A program made the position numbers and the translations under genes. From Bacteroidia bacterium (GTDB lineage Bacteria > Bacteroidota > Bacteroidia > Flavobacteriales > Flavobacteriaceae), in NCBI GenBank assembly GCA_030428705.1, contig JAUIDI010000004.1, positions 248,001 through 312,000 on the forward strand: a DNA stretch of 64,000 nucleotides, in the 5' to 3' direction. Below the pieces are notes generated by a model that made no database searches, had not been told where the DNA came from, and was given only the letters and a program-made list of their open reading frames with translations. Of this stretch, positions 44,674 to 53,800 are shown in pieces; within the stretch, counting starts at the first letter, position 1, and each line of letters begins with the position of its first letter.

Positions 44674-45204
44674 CTATTCCACGTTTTTCGGAGGTCGGCC
44701 ACCTTGACCATAGTTCAACGCATTTATACCTCCTGCAGTTTCTTGAACGGGAGGCATTGGGAAAAAACCATTACCCATGGAAGGTTTGCCTTTGGTAGGT
44801 ACCAAAACGACAGTCGAATAGCCAGGATCCGCTCTTGGATCCCTACTATCTTGAGGATAAGCGGCATAAAAAATACGGATGCCCATATCTTTATAGCCTT
44901 TCTTCTCACCTTCACTTTTTACGTAATCAATATATTGCTCCATAGTCTCCAAAGAAAACCAAAAATCACGTGTGTCGACCTTATCTAACATCGTATTGAT
45001 GCTATCGGCACGTGTTCTTACATATTCTTGCTGCAGTTGAGCCGCAATTTTTATATCGATAGCTTGTTCTGGCGGTGCAATTTCTTTGCGAACTTTTTGT
45101 TCATCATCTAATGGTCCACGAAACATAAAGGCAAAAATGAGCAGACCGAGGATAATGGCCGCCATAGCGCCAACGAGGGTGTTGTTGTTTTTGTTGTCTC
45201 TCAT
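44674..45204 (-). CDS. Membrane-anchored protein of unknown function
   Basis: A 176-residue protein with one N-terminal helix (TLVGAMAAIILGLLIFAFMF) and a periplasmic domain of about 145 residues. The latter has an Asp/Glu-rich helical part (PPEQAIDIKIAAQLQQEYVR) and a segment DSRDPRADPGYSTVVLVPTK ending in a Gly/Pro-rich tail (GGINALNYGQGGRPPKNVE). No domain is recognised. It is only 5 bp upstream of the polytopic membrane protein gene on the same strand and so is the first gene of the signalling cassette; it may act as its ligand-facing partner. Confidence 0.7.
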   Translation of the reverse strand: MRDNKNNNTLVGAMAAIILGLLIFAFMFRGPLDDEQKVRKEIAPPEQAIDIKIAAQLQQEYVRTRADSINTMLDKVDTRDFWFSLETMEQYIDYVKSEGEKKGYKDMGIRIFYAAYPQDSRDPRADPGYSTVVLVPTKGKPSMGNGFFPMPPVQETAGGINALNYGQGGRPPKNVE

Positions 45205-45359
45205 AATATAGTTATTTAGATTATTGGTTATGGGGAACTTGCGTTACCGTAATTTACGAATGTTTGGACACAATGCACAAAAAAGCCCAGCGACGGTTTT
45301 TTATCGTGGGCATTGTTAGTTGTATGTTACAGCTATTTGCATTGGGGAAATTTTATGGT

Positions 45360-45476
45360 CTAGTCGGTCATGTTCAAAAGGCCAATGATAAAAAAGACTA
45401 TCCCCAAGGCCGCCATACCCAATAATAAGGCATAGTGAATGGTTTGGATCAATTTTTCGCTAAAGTGGGTTTCCAT
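45360..45476 (-). CDS. 38-residue single-span membrane protein
   Basis: ATG at 45476-45474 opens 38 codons to TAG at 45360-45362. The peptide starts METHFSEKLIQTIHYALLLG and ends MAALGIVFFIIGLLNMTD: a short amphipathic start and one transmembrane helix. AACCTATGG-like context gives a weak start signal. It is isolated in the gap between the signalling cassette and the thioredoxin-like gene; flanks 45205-45359 and 45477-45634 hold nothing else recognisable. No homologue is named. Confidence 0.5.
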   Translation of the reverse strand: METHFSEKLIQTIHYALLLGMAALGIVFFIIGLLNMTD

Positions 45477-45634
45477 AGGTTCTCTAGTTTTTGGGTTTAA
45501 CACTACGAATATACTCGATTTGAGGCCCCAAAAAACATGACCTTATTTGTCCTACAAACACTTTTTTAATACAACTATTTCATAATCAATGTGTTATGAT
45601 TTTTTCTTACAAGACTTCGGGCCATGAAACGGGG

Positions 45635-45659
45635 CAAAAAGGGGTATTTGCCCCCTTTT
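45635..45659 (-). terminator. Terminator of the thioredoxin-like gene
   Basis: On the minus strand AAAAGGGG and CCCCTTTT pair around about 8 nt and end in CCCCTTTTT. It lies 66 bp after the stop at 45725. Confidence 0.55.
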
Positions 45660-45724
45660 GAAAAACCAGCCTTCAAAGGGTCGTTTAGGTATTCTATTCT
45701 TTTGACTTGTTAAAATGGTAGTCG

Positions 45725-46291
45725 TCATCCCTTAATCAGAACATCCAAAATTTCCCTTACTTTTTCGCTATTCCAATCCGTTGCCCCGGTCTCTTTGATG
45801 ATAATCTTGCCATTGGGATCGACAACATAATTTGTAGGGATACTGCGCCCGTACAACTTTTCGGGCGGAGCCATTCGCGGTATGTAAACGGGTAGGTTAT
45901 ACTGCCTTTCTTTTAAAAACGCTTGCACCACATCGGGGGCTTCATTTGTTAGCAATACAAAATCCACTTGATTTCCATAATCGTCGTACAATTCTTGAAT
46001 ACTAGGTAGTTCGGCGATACAGGGTGGGCACCATGTTGCCCAATAGCTGATAAAAACAGGCTTGCCCCTACCAATTTCAATTGTTATCGGTTCTTCTCGA
46101 AAATCTTGTAGTTTATATGTAAAGGGTTTCAATCGGGTTTGGTCGTCCTCATCCAATATCGAGGGGGAAAACAACTGTACCCTGACCTTGCTCATGGCCA
46201 CCTGTATTGTACTTCGGGTCTGGGGGATTATCAGCAAAACAATAAAAATCGTGAATATGATATTTGATGGTGCGAGTGTTTTCTTTATCAT
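45725..46291 (-). CDS. TlpA-type thiol-disulfide oxidoreductase
   Basis: A 188-residue thioredoxin-fold protein anchored by an N-terminal helix (NIIFTIFIVLLIIPQTRSTI), catalytic domain in the periplasm. The redox site ATWCPPCIAELPSIQ has the WCPPC motif at about residues 102-106; the cis-Pro loop is in GRSIPTNYVVDPNG. It should reduce or isomerise disulfides in exported proteins, for example during cytochrome c maturation, although no partner is near. Divergent from the small membrane protein at 46397. Confidence 0.88.
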   Translation of the reverse strand: MIKKTLAPSNIIFTIFIVLLIIPQTRSTIQVAMSKVRVQLFSPSILDEDDQTRLKPFTYKLQDFREEPITIEIGRGKPVFISYWATWCPPCIAELPSIQELYDDYGNQVDFVLLTNEAPDVVQAFLKERQYNLPVYIPRMAPPEKLYGRSIPTNYVVDPNGKIIIKETGATDWNSEKVREILDVLIKG

Positions 46292-46396
46292 TTTGAAAAT
46301 TACTTATTTCTCCGTTGTTCTCCTTGCTTTCTGTCCATTTGGTGTAACAAAATGTCTTATTTCACTACACATTAATACAACCTTTAAAAAAATGCC

Positions 46397-46672
46397 ATGT
46401 CGGGAGGAGCAGGACATATGTTGCATGCCATTAAATCGCTGAAGGCGAACCGAGCGTTGCTGAAAAAAAGAAAACGAAAGACCAAAGCGGATGTCTATGG
46501 CAAAGAAGGTGTGACCAAAACGATTCACAAGCTAAAGGCAACTCCCGAAGAAATGGAGGCCATTCGCAAGAAAATCAAAGCCTATAAACGACATGAACGC
46601 AGGATATGGACTATTACTCTCGGTATTGCCGTACTGATTATTTGTGGGCTATATTTTTGGTTGCGTTCTTAA
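46397..46672 (+). CDS. Small basic single-span membrane protein, paralogue 1
   Basis: A 91-residue protein with a very basic cytoplasmic part (KANRALLKKRKRKTK) containing a helical segment (TPEEMEAIRKKIKAYKRHER), followed by one transmembrane helix (IWTITLGIAVLIICGLYFWL). It is related to the 88-residue protein at 47764, sharing NRALLKKRK near the start, an E-[ML]-E-x-I-x-x-[KE]-I-[KR] helix and the GL-F/Y-x-WL end. The pair flanks an aldo/keto reductase gene. Function unknown; the basic tail could bind nucleic acid or anionic lipid. Confidence 0.7.
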   Translation: MSGGAGHMLHAIKSLKANRALLKKRKRKTKADVYGKEGVTKTIHKLKATPEEMEAIRKKIKAYKRHERRIWTITLGIAVLIICGLYFWLRS

Positions 46673-46766
46673 AAGGCTATTTCACAAAGCCTTAACACCA
46701 TATTTCAACAGAAAACACTACTTTGAAGTCCATCTCCCGATAACTATAGGGAAAAAACCGATCGTG

Positions 46767-47690
46767 ATGAACTATTCCAGACGTGAAATCATACAACTCT
46801 ACGGATTAGCAGGTTTGGGGATGACATTGACACCTTCGTTATTTTCATTTTCTCAAACAGAAAAAATGGGGCAACGGACCATTCCCAGTTCAGGCGAAAA
46901 ATTACCCATGGTCGGTCTGGGTACTTGGCAGACTTTCGATATCGGTAATTCAAAATCCGAACTGGAGATACGAAAACAGGTATTGGCCCAAATGTACAAG
47001 ATGGGGGGCAGCGTAATCGATTCCTCCCCCATGTACGGTAGCTCGGAGACCGTTGTCGGCGATGCCACATCACAACTTGATAGTCAAGACGGTTTCTTTT
47101 ATGCCACCAAGGTCTGGACTTCCGGCAAACAGGCCGGCATCGATCAGATGAATTCCTCTTTCCGTAAAATGAAGGTCAAAACCATGGATTTAATGCAGAT
47201 CCATAACCTTGTCGATTGGGAAACACATAGCAAAACATTGCGCAACTGGAAAGAACAGGGAAAAATACGTTACTGGGGTTTGACCCATTATGTTGATTCG
47301 GCCCACGATACATTGGAGCAGATTATCGCCGCTGAAAAACCTGATTTTGTACAGTTCAACTATTCAATACGTTCCCGGAATGCCGAGAAATCCCTTTTTG
47401 ATACCTGTAAAAAACATGGTACGGCCACCATAATCAACCAACCCTATGAAGGCGGATCTCTTTTCCGAAAAATAAAAGGAAAAGAACTACCGGCCTGGGT
47501 AGGTGACCATAATATTAATAGCTGGGGACAGTATTTCTTGAAATTCATTCTTTCGAACGAGGCGGTCACTTGCGTGATTCCGGGCACTTCCAATCCAAAA
47601 CATGTCATCGATAATATGGGGGCGGGTTATGGAAGGTTGCCCGATGACAATACGAGAGAGAAAATGGCAGCCTATTTGGAGTCGATTTGA
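46767..47690 (+). CDS. Exported aldo/keto reductase
   Basis: With the ATG at 46767 (MNYSRREIIQLYGLAGLGM) the protein has 307 residues. The start contains Arg-Arg and a hydrophobic core ending LFSFSQ, so export by Tat is likely; an ATG at 46644 would place 41 extra non-signal residues in front. The barrel has the family tetrad: Asp and Tyr in VIDSSPMYGSSETVVG, Lys in YATKVW and His in LMQIHN. GLGTWQTF and the NADPH site VIPGTSNPKHVIDNM are also present. Tat export of a cofactor-loaded reductase is plausible. The substrate is unknown. Confidence 0.85.
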   Translation: MNYSRREIIQLYGLAGLGMTLTPSLFSFSQTEKMGQRTIPSSGEKLPMVGLGTWQTFDIGNSKSELEIRKQVLAQMYKMGGSVIDSSPMYGSSETVVGDATSQLDSQDGFFYATKVWTSGKQAGIDQMNSSFRKMKVKTMDLMQIHNLVDWETHSKTLRNWKEQGKIRYWGLTHYVDSAHDTLEQIIAAEKPDFVQFNYSIRSRNAEKSLFDTCKKHGTATIINQPYEGGSLFRKIKGKELPAWVGDHNINSWGQYFLKFILSNEAVTCVIPGTSNPKHVIDNMGAGYGRLPDDNTREKMAAYLESI

Positions 47691-47763
47691 TGATTCGCCT
47701 TAAATGCCTTTCTGTAACAAGTTTAGTTTTTCCAATACTAATACTTACAAATAAACTATAAGA

Positions 47764-48030
47764 ATGGGAAGCGCAAGTCAACCAATGTTGGTTATCAAGT
47801 TTAATAGGGCTTTGCTTAAGAAGCGAAAGTTAAAGGATATCAAAAAGTTAGTGCTTGAGACCTCAGGAAAGACCGAATTGGAATTTAAAAAAATCTCCCC
47901 TAAAGAATTGGAACGCATTAAAATGGAAATTCGAGCTAAAGCAAAAAAAGAAGCCCAAGTCCAATCATTTATCTACTTGGGCTGTACTATTGTGGTTTTA
48001 GGGTTATTTTATTGGCTCTTTTTCAGTTAA
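47764..48030 (+). CDS. Small basic single-span membrane protein, paralogue 2
   Basis: An 88-residue protein related to that at 46397: basic N-terminal part with KFNRALLKKRKLKDIKKL, an acidic/basic helix (SPKELERIKMEIRAKAKKEA) and one C-terminal transmembrane helix (IYLGCTIVVLGLFYWLFFS). ATATAAGA before the start is a poor ribosome site, as is usual here. It follows the aldo/keto reductase gene by 73 bp. Function unknown. Confidence 0.7.
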   Translation: MGSASQPMLVIKFNRALLKKRKLKDIKKLVLETSGKTELEFKKISPKELERIKMEIRAKAKKEAQVQSFIYLGCTIVVLGLFYWLFFS

Positions 48031-48094
48031 CATAAACGGCTTTGTGCATTATAAAAAACTATAATGGGAACCAGAATTTTCACATGATGCTTGA

Positions 48095-49495
48095 CTATTT
48101 CAATAGATTTCCCTCATTCAGACCCAAAGTACTTCTAACCTCTTTCCTCAAATAAAAACCGGTTACGATCGTCGCCAGTATATCGGCAATCGGAAAGGAG
48201 ATCCAGATGCCAAGTTCGCCCAAAAAATTGGGCAAGATCAATATCAAGGGGATAAAGAAAAATCCTTGACGCAACAGGGTAAGCAAAAGTGCCGGTACGG
48301 CCTTTCCAATGGCCTGAAAATAGGCCGCCCCTATCAATTGCAGTGCTATAATCGGTGTAGCCGCAAATACCCAGCGCATGGCATTCGGGGTATGTTGCAA
48401 CACAAATGCATTTGTGGCTAGCTCCATTTCCGAAAGATCGGGGCGATTGCTTAAAAAGAGCCCGGCGATCTCCGCCGGAAAAATCATTAATCCGACAAAT
48501 ACGATCGTTGCCAAGATAGAGGCGTATTTAATTGCCGTGTATATGGTTTTCTTGACGCGATCATACTTTTGGGCACCATAATTGTATCCCGCGATGGGCA
48601 GAAACCCTTGGGTCACCCCGAACACCGGAAAAAGTGCAAACATGAGCATTCGCCCGATAATCGCATAGACGGCCACCATGGCCTCTCCACCCAGTCCGAA
48701 CAGTATATTGTTCATCAATAAATAAATGATACTGACCACTGCCTGTCTCGACAAGGTGACAAAACCCAACGAACCGATTTCCTTGAGAATAGGCCTATCA
48801 AGACCAAAATGTGACCAATTCAATTTCAGTTCCGAGTTTTTCGAAAGAAAAAAGTAGGCCACATAAGCACAACACAGAAAATAACCGATAGTCGTAGCCC
48901 ATGCTGCACCATGCATGCCCCAATCGAGCACATAAATGAAAATATAATCCATGAGCAGATTACCCACCGAAGGAATTATCATGGCAATCATGGCAAATTT
49001 GGGCTTGCCTTCGGCCCGAATCACCGTATTGCCCATCATACAAAGTGCCAATAAAGGCACACCGTAGAGCACAATTACATAATAGATTTTCGCTGGTTCG
49101 AAAATGGCACCCTTTCCTCCAAAAGCTGGAATCAACGAATCGACAAAATAAAGGCCCAAAACGACCATCGATATCGTAATCAAAAGGGTCAGGGCAATCT
49201 GGTTTCCGAAAGTCTTTAGGGCCTTTTCCTTATTGTTCGCGCCCAATGCCCTTGAAATAATACTTGCCCCCCCAATACCGATGGCCATGCCCAACGCACC
49301 GATGAAGAAGGATACAGGCAATACTACGTTGATGGCGGCAATAGCAATAGAACCAATCCAGTTGCCCACGAAAATACTATCGACAAGAACATTGAGCGAC
49401 ATCACCAGAATACCGATGCTGGCCGGTACCGCTTGTTTTACGAGCAGTTTTCCGATGGGTTCGGAACCTAATTGATCCGCTGAAACTTTTGCCAT
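48095..49495 (-). CDS. MATE family multidrug exporter
   Basis: A 466-residue 12-helix transporter. Two related halves are seen: VKQAVPASIGILVMSLNVLV and SIFVGNWIGSIAIAAINVVL in the first, EIGSLGFVTLSRQAVVSIIY and PVFGVTQGFLPIAGYNYGAQ in the second. AIGIGGASIISRALGANNKE is the classic MatE loop. It uses Na+ or H+ to export cationic drugs or metabolites. It follows the ferrochelatase gene by 51 bp on the same strand; whether it moves a heme precursor is speculation. Confidence 0.92.
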   Translation of the reverse strand: MAKVSADQLGSEPIGKLLVKQAVPASIGILVMSLNVLVDSIFVGNWIGSIAIAAINVVLPVSFFIGALGMAIGIGGASIISRALGANNKEKALKTFGNQIALTLLITISMVVLGLYFVDSLIPAFGGKGAIFEPAKIYYVIVLYGVPLLALCMMGNTVIRAEGKPKFAMIAMIIPSVGNLLMDYIFIYVLDWGMHGAAWATTIGYFLCCAYVAYFFLSKNSELKLNWSHFGLDRPILKEIGSLGFVTLSRQAVVSIIYLLMNNILFGLGGEAMVAVYAIIGRMLMFALFPVFGVTQGFLPIAGYNYGAQKYDRVKKTIYTAIKYASILATIVFVGLMIFPAEIAGLFLSNRPDLSEMELATNAFVLQHTPNAMRWVFAATPIIALQLIGAAYFQAIGKAVPALLLTLLRQGFFFIPLILILPNFLGELGIWISFPIADILATIVTGFYLRKEVRSTLGLNEGNLLK

Positions 49496-49546
49496 GCGTA
49501 TTTCACGATTTAAACCTGTCCGGCCGACCTGAACGATTCAATAGGG

Positions 49547-50578
49547 CTAGACCGGAAGCACTCCGCTTGTTTCCCAATCATTGACCCATTTTGCCATCAC
49601 CTCGACCCAGGCGTCATCATCGTTCAAACAAGGTATATGTATGTAATTCTCGCCGCCAGCTTCTTGAAACTGGTTTTTGCCTTCCATGGCGATCTCTTCC
49701 AAAGTCTCTAGACAATCGCTGACGAATGCCGCAGTGACGACGGCCAGGTTTTTCTTTCCTTCCTTGGCCAACCGTTCGAATTCAAAATCGGTGTACGGTT
49801 TTAGCCATGGATCGTTCGGCAAACGGCTCTGAAATGAATTACTGACCTTATCTTCGTGAAGATTCAGATAGGCCATAACCCTTTTTGTTGTATCAAAGCA
49901 CTGATGGCGATAACACGTATGATGCGCCACGGAATTCGTACTGCAGCAATTGCCATCGATCTTACAATGAAATCGCGTAGGGTCGTTTTTTCTGATATGC
50001 CTTTCGGGAATGCCATGGTACGAAAAGAGCACATGGTCATAATCAAATCCTTTCAGCCCTTCGGCAATACGATCCGAAAGTACTTTGATATAGTCTTCGT
50101 TCTTATAGAAAGCAGGTAATGTCGTTATTTTGATTTTGGGAAAATGCTCTTGTTGCTCCTCCATTGTTTTAACCACCACCGTCTCATAGCTTGACATGGC
50201 ATAGTGCGGATACAGGGGTACCAACAAAACCTCATCGACCCCTTTTTCGCTCAGTTCCTGCAAGGCCTTTTTAATCGTCATCGACCCATAGCGCATCCCT
50301 AAGGCCACGGGCATTTTGGTCAGCTTTCCGAATTTTTCGGCAAAACGTTGTGAAATCACGATCAGAGGCGAACCTTCTTTCCACCATATTTTCGCATAGG
50401 CCTCAGCCGATTTCTTGGGCCTCGTACGCAAGATGATACCGCGTACAATGATATTTCGCAACCATCGTGGTGTGTCGATAACCCGTTCATCCATCAAAAA
50501 CTCGTCGAGATACGGTTTGACATCCTTGGGCGTCGGGCTGTCGGGCGAACCTAGGTTTACAAGAAGTACTCCTTTCAT
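49547..50578 (-). CDS. hemH: Ferrochelatase
   Basis: A 343-residue enzyme inserting Fe2+ into protoporphyrin IX (or coproporphyrin III). Conserved N-terminus KGVLLVNLGSPDSPTPKDVK; catalytic His in LFSYHGIPERHI (around residue 191); Glu in VSDCLETLEEI (around 270). A cysteine cluster GNCCSTNSVAHHTCYRHQC (about 217-235) stands where other ferrochelatases have metal or iron-sulfur sites. It is the terminal heme step; the other heme genes lie downstream at 58-64 kb and upstream at 33.8 kb. A MATE exporter gene follows. Confidence 0.95.
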   Translation of the reverse strand: MKGVLLVNLGSPDSPTPKDVKPYLDEFLMDERVIDTPRWLRNIIVRGIILRTRPKKSAEAYAKIWWKEGSPLIVISQRFAEKFGKLTKMPVALGMRYGSMTIKKALQELSEKGVDEVLLVPLYPHYAMSSYETVVVKTMEEQQEHFPKIKITTLPAFYKNEDYIKVLSDRIAEGLKGFDYDHVLFSYHGIPERHIRKNDPTRFHCKIDGNCCSTNSVAHHTCYRHQCFDTTKRVMAYLNLHEDKVSNSFQSRLPNDPWLKPYTDFEFERLAKEGKKNLAVVTAAFVSDCLETLEEIAMEGKNQFQEAGGENYIHIPCLNDDDAWVEVMAKWVNDWETSGVLPV

Positions 50579-50822
50579 TCTTTTAGTTTGTTTGTCGCTT
50601 TGATAGCGGTCGAAAGGCCTTTCACGGCCTTAAATTCGTGAAGTGCAAAAATACTACTTGCAACGAAACTGCGTTAGCAATACTCGACCCAATATCAATG
50701 ACACCATAGGTATTCCCTATCTTTTCGATACCCAATAGCTGTGTCAACAAAAAGTTAATTGGCAGAATTCATTTTTGAAGTTTTGAATTTTAAGCCAACT
50801 TTATATAATTAGCGGAGCGTTT

Positions 50823-53800
50823 ATGCGGATATTTTTACTACTATTCCTTCTTTGTTGTTCGGGGCTATTTGCCCAATCCCCTGACCCTTCACGGAACGAA
50901 TCCGTAAACAGTCTTCTTTGGGAGATATCGGGCAATGGCCTTCAAGAATCGTCGTACCTCTATGGTACCATGCATGTAAGCAAGCGGATTGCCTTTCGCC
51001 TTGATGATGTCTTTTACGAAGCACTTGATAAAAGTAGCATTATCGCCCTTGAATCGGATCCCGGAACGTGGCTTGAAAATTCCGAAAATCTTGACTATAT
51101 GGGATATGGGCAGGGAAATGGTTTTGTTTCCAAAGGATTCTACACCTATCCTTTCCAGATGAAGAATCCTAGAACAGAAGAATTGGCGGCCTACCTTGCT
51201 TTTGAGGACAGCCGGGTCAACAATATTCTCTATCGTACCGATGAATACGCACAGAATTTTGAGGAAGAGACCTATCTCGACATGTTCATTTACCAGGCGG
51301 GCAAAAAATTCGACAAACCGGTCATAGCACTTGAAGACCTCGAAGAATCATCGGCGCTGGTCGGTCGTGCCAGCATGAATGCCATGAAGCAAAAGCCCGA
51401 CGAATGGCTGCAGAAAAAAATGCAGCAACAAGATCCTATGAGCTTGTTGCAAGATGCTTATCGTAATCGGAACATAACCCTGCTCGACAGTATCGACAAG
51501 GCCATGTATACTGAACACTATCTGAAGCACATGCTATTTATACGCAATCGGAACATGGCCGAAAAGCTCGATTCTATCATGCCCACGGGCAAGGTGTTTA
51601 CCGGAATCGGGGCGGCCCATCTGCCGGGAGAGCAAGGGGTCATCGCCATGCTCCGCGACAAAGGCTATTCGGTAAAACCCTTGGTATCACAGTCGACCTC
51701 AAAGGGGAAAAGACTGAAGGCTAAGTTCGAGCAAGCAATACGCGATAATACATATTCGAACGTCGCCCCAGATGATGAATTCTTTAGTATTTCGCTCCCA
51801 AGTGCTTTGTACCCGGTCGCCGAGTTTACGAACACTACCTATATTTCACCCGATCTTGCCAATGGAAGTTATGTCATGGTCAATCGTATCCCGACATTTC
51901 AATTCCTAAAACAGGATAACACTTACACTCTGGACGCCCTCGACAAGTTGTTGTTCGAGAACATTCCCGGTACTATTTTGGAGAAGACACGAATCAACAA
52001 AAACGGATTTGAAGGACTCGACATTAAAAACCAACTAAAAAACGGGGACCATCAGCGCTATCAAATCTTTGCGACTCCCCTTGAAATACTCATTTTCAAA
52101 ATGGGGGGCGAAGGCGATTATGTGACGCAACATGCCGACACTATTTTCAACAGCCTGGCCTTTCGAAGGCCCGAACAAAAATTTACGTCGGTAAAATCAG
52201 GCTTCGACGATTTCGAGGTCCGTATGCCCTCGTATTATACTTACACCAATAAATATCGAAATGGGGACAGGCTATTGCAGGGATACGACTCCATCACCGG
52301 TAGTTACTATTTTCTTAAAAAAGCTACCCTGAACGATTTTAATTTCTTAGAAGAGGATAGTTTTGAACTTAAACAGATACAGAAACGCTTTTATCAAGAT
52401 TTAAAGTTAGAAGCCCTATACGATACCCCTGGACTACATGCCCAGACTTCAAGGGCTATCATCGATTCGACCAACGGGAAACAGCTGTTTCTTAAGACTA
52501 CCTTGCAACAAGGGGATTACTACCTATTGGGTGTTGTAACGCGATACGAAGAAGAAGTGGAATCTTTTTTCGATTCATTTAAGATCAGGGCGGCAAATTG
52601 TGGGCCAGGGTTCCAAAAAGTTCGCGATACAGCCCTTTTCTTTAGTACCATAAGCCCGGTAAAGCCTCCCAAATTTGTTGAGAACAGCAATAATTATTAC
52701 AACGGACGTACTAAGCCCAAAGATTATAACGCATTCAACAAGAAGACCATTTACCAGAACAAGAACAACGAGGCCATCACAGTAGAGGTGAACAAATCAC
52801 ACGATTTTTTGATGTTCCCAAGCATCGATTCCGTTTGGGCCTTGCGAAAGAAACTCCTGGCCGATAAGAAATTCAATATCCTGAAGGAAAAGGATAGCAG
52901 TTATGCCGACGGGCACCATGAATTGGATCTGATCTTGGGCGATACCGCAAGTACCCGTGGCATCTGGGTCAAGAATATAGTCAAGGGCAGCCTACTTTAT
53001 GAAGTCAGGACGACCATCGATACCCTGACCGCCCCAAGTCGTTTTGCTCAAGATTTTTTTGCTAATTTCTCCCCAAGCGATACACTTATAGGAAAAAGTA
53101 TCCTGGCCGATAAGGCCCCTGCATTCTTTGCCGCGTTGCGAAAGAACGACAGTATTTTGATCGATGGCCATCGTTTCGTACAATTTGGGGAAAAACATCT
53201 CGACTCCTTAAAATATTATATTTCGGAGTTCGACTTTCCCTCGGACAAGAACAACATTCAATCGCATCTTATTCAAAAGCTTGGTCAAATGGAAAGTCCC
53301 GAGGTATTGCCATTTTTTCAGGAGTTTTATGGAAAATCATACAACAACTCATATGCCCAGGCCAAAATCCTTCAAGCGGTCTCAAAAAAGACCGATGAAG
53401 CATCCGTATCATTGCTATTGGACCTGCTCTCAAAGGACCTGCCATTGGTATCGAACAAATTCGAGATCCATTCCATATTCAAACCATTTATGGACAGTCT
53501 CCCCTTGGCCAAAAAACTCTATCCCGAATTGTTGGATTATAGTGCAATAGAGGAATATAAACCCCCTATTTTTTCGATGCTGGCACAGCTGGTGGCCGAA
53601 AACCACATCAAGCCCAAAATCTATAAAAAGTATCGCAAACAGATGCTCAACGATGCCAAAGTTCAATTGAAACGGCAATTGGGCGTATCGAATTACCGTC
53701 ATTTGAACCGCAATCGGAACAACAACGGCAATCACAATGCCGGTCGCGAACTTTTGGAAGATTATGCCGTATTGCTCTATCCGTTCATACAAGAAAAAGA

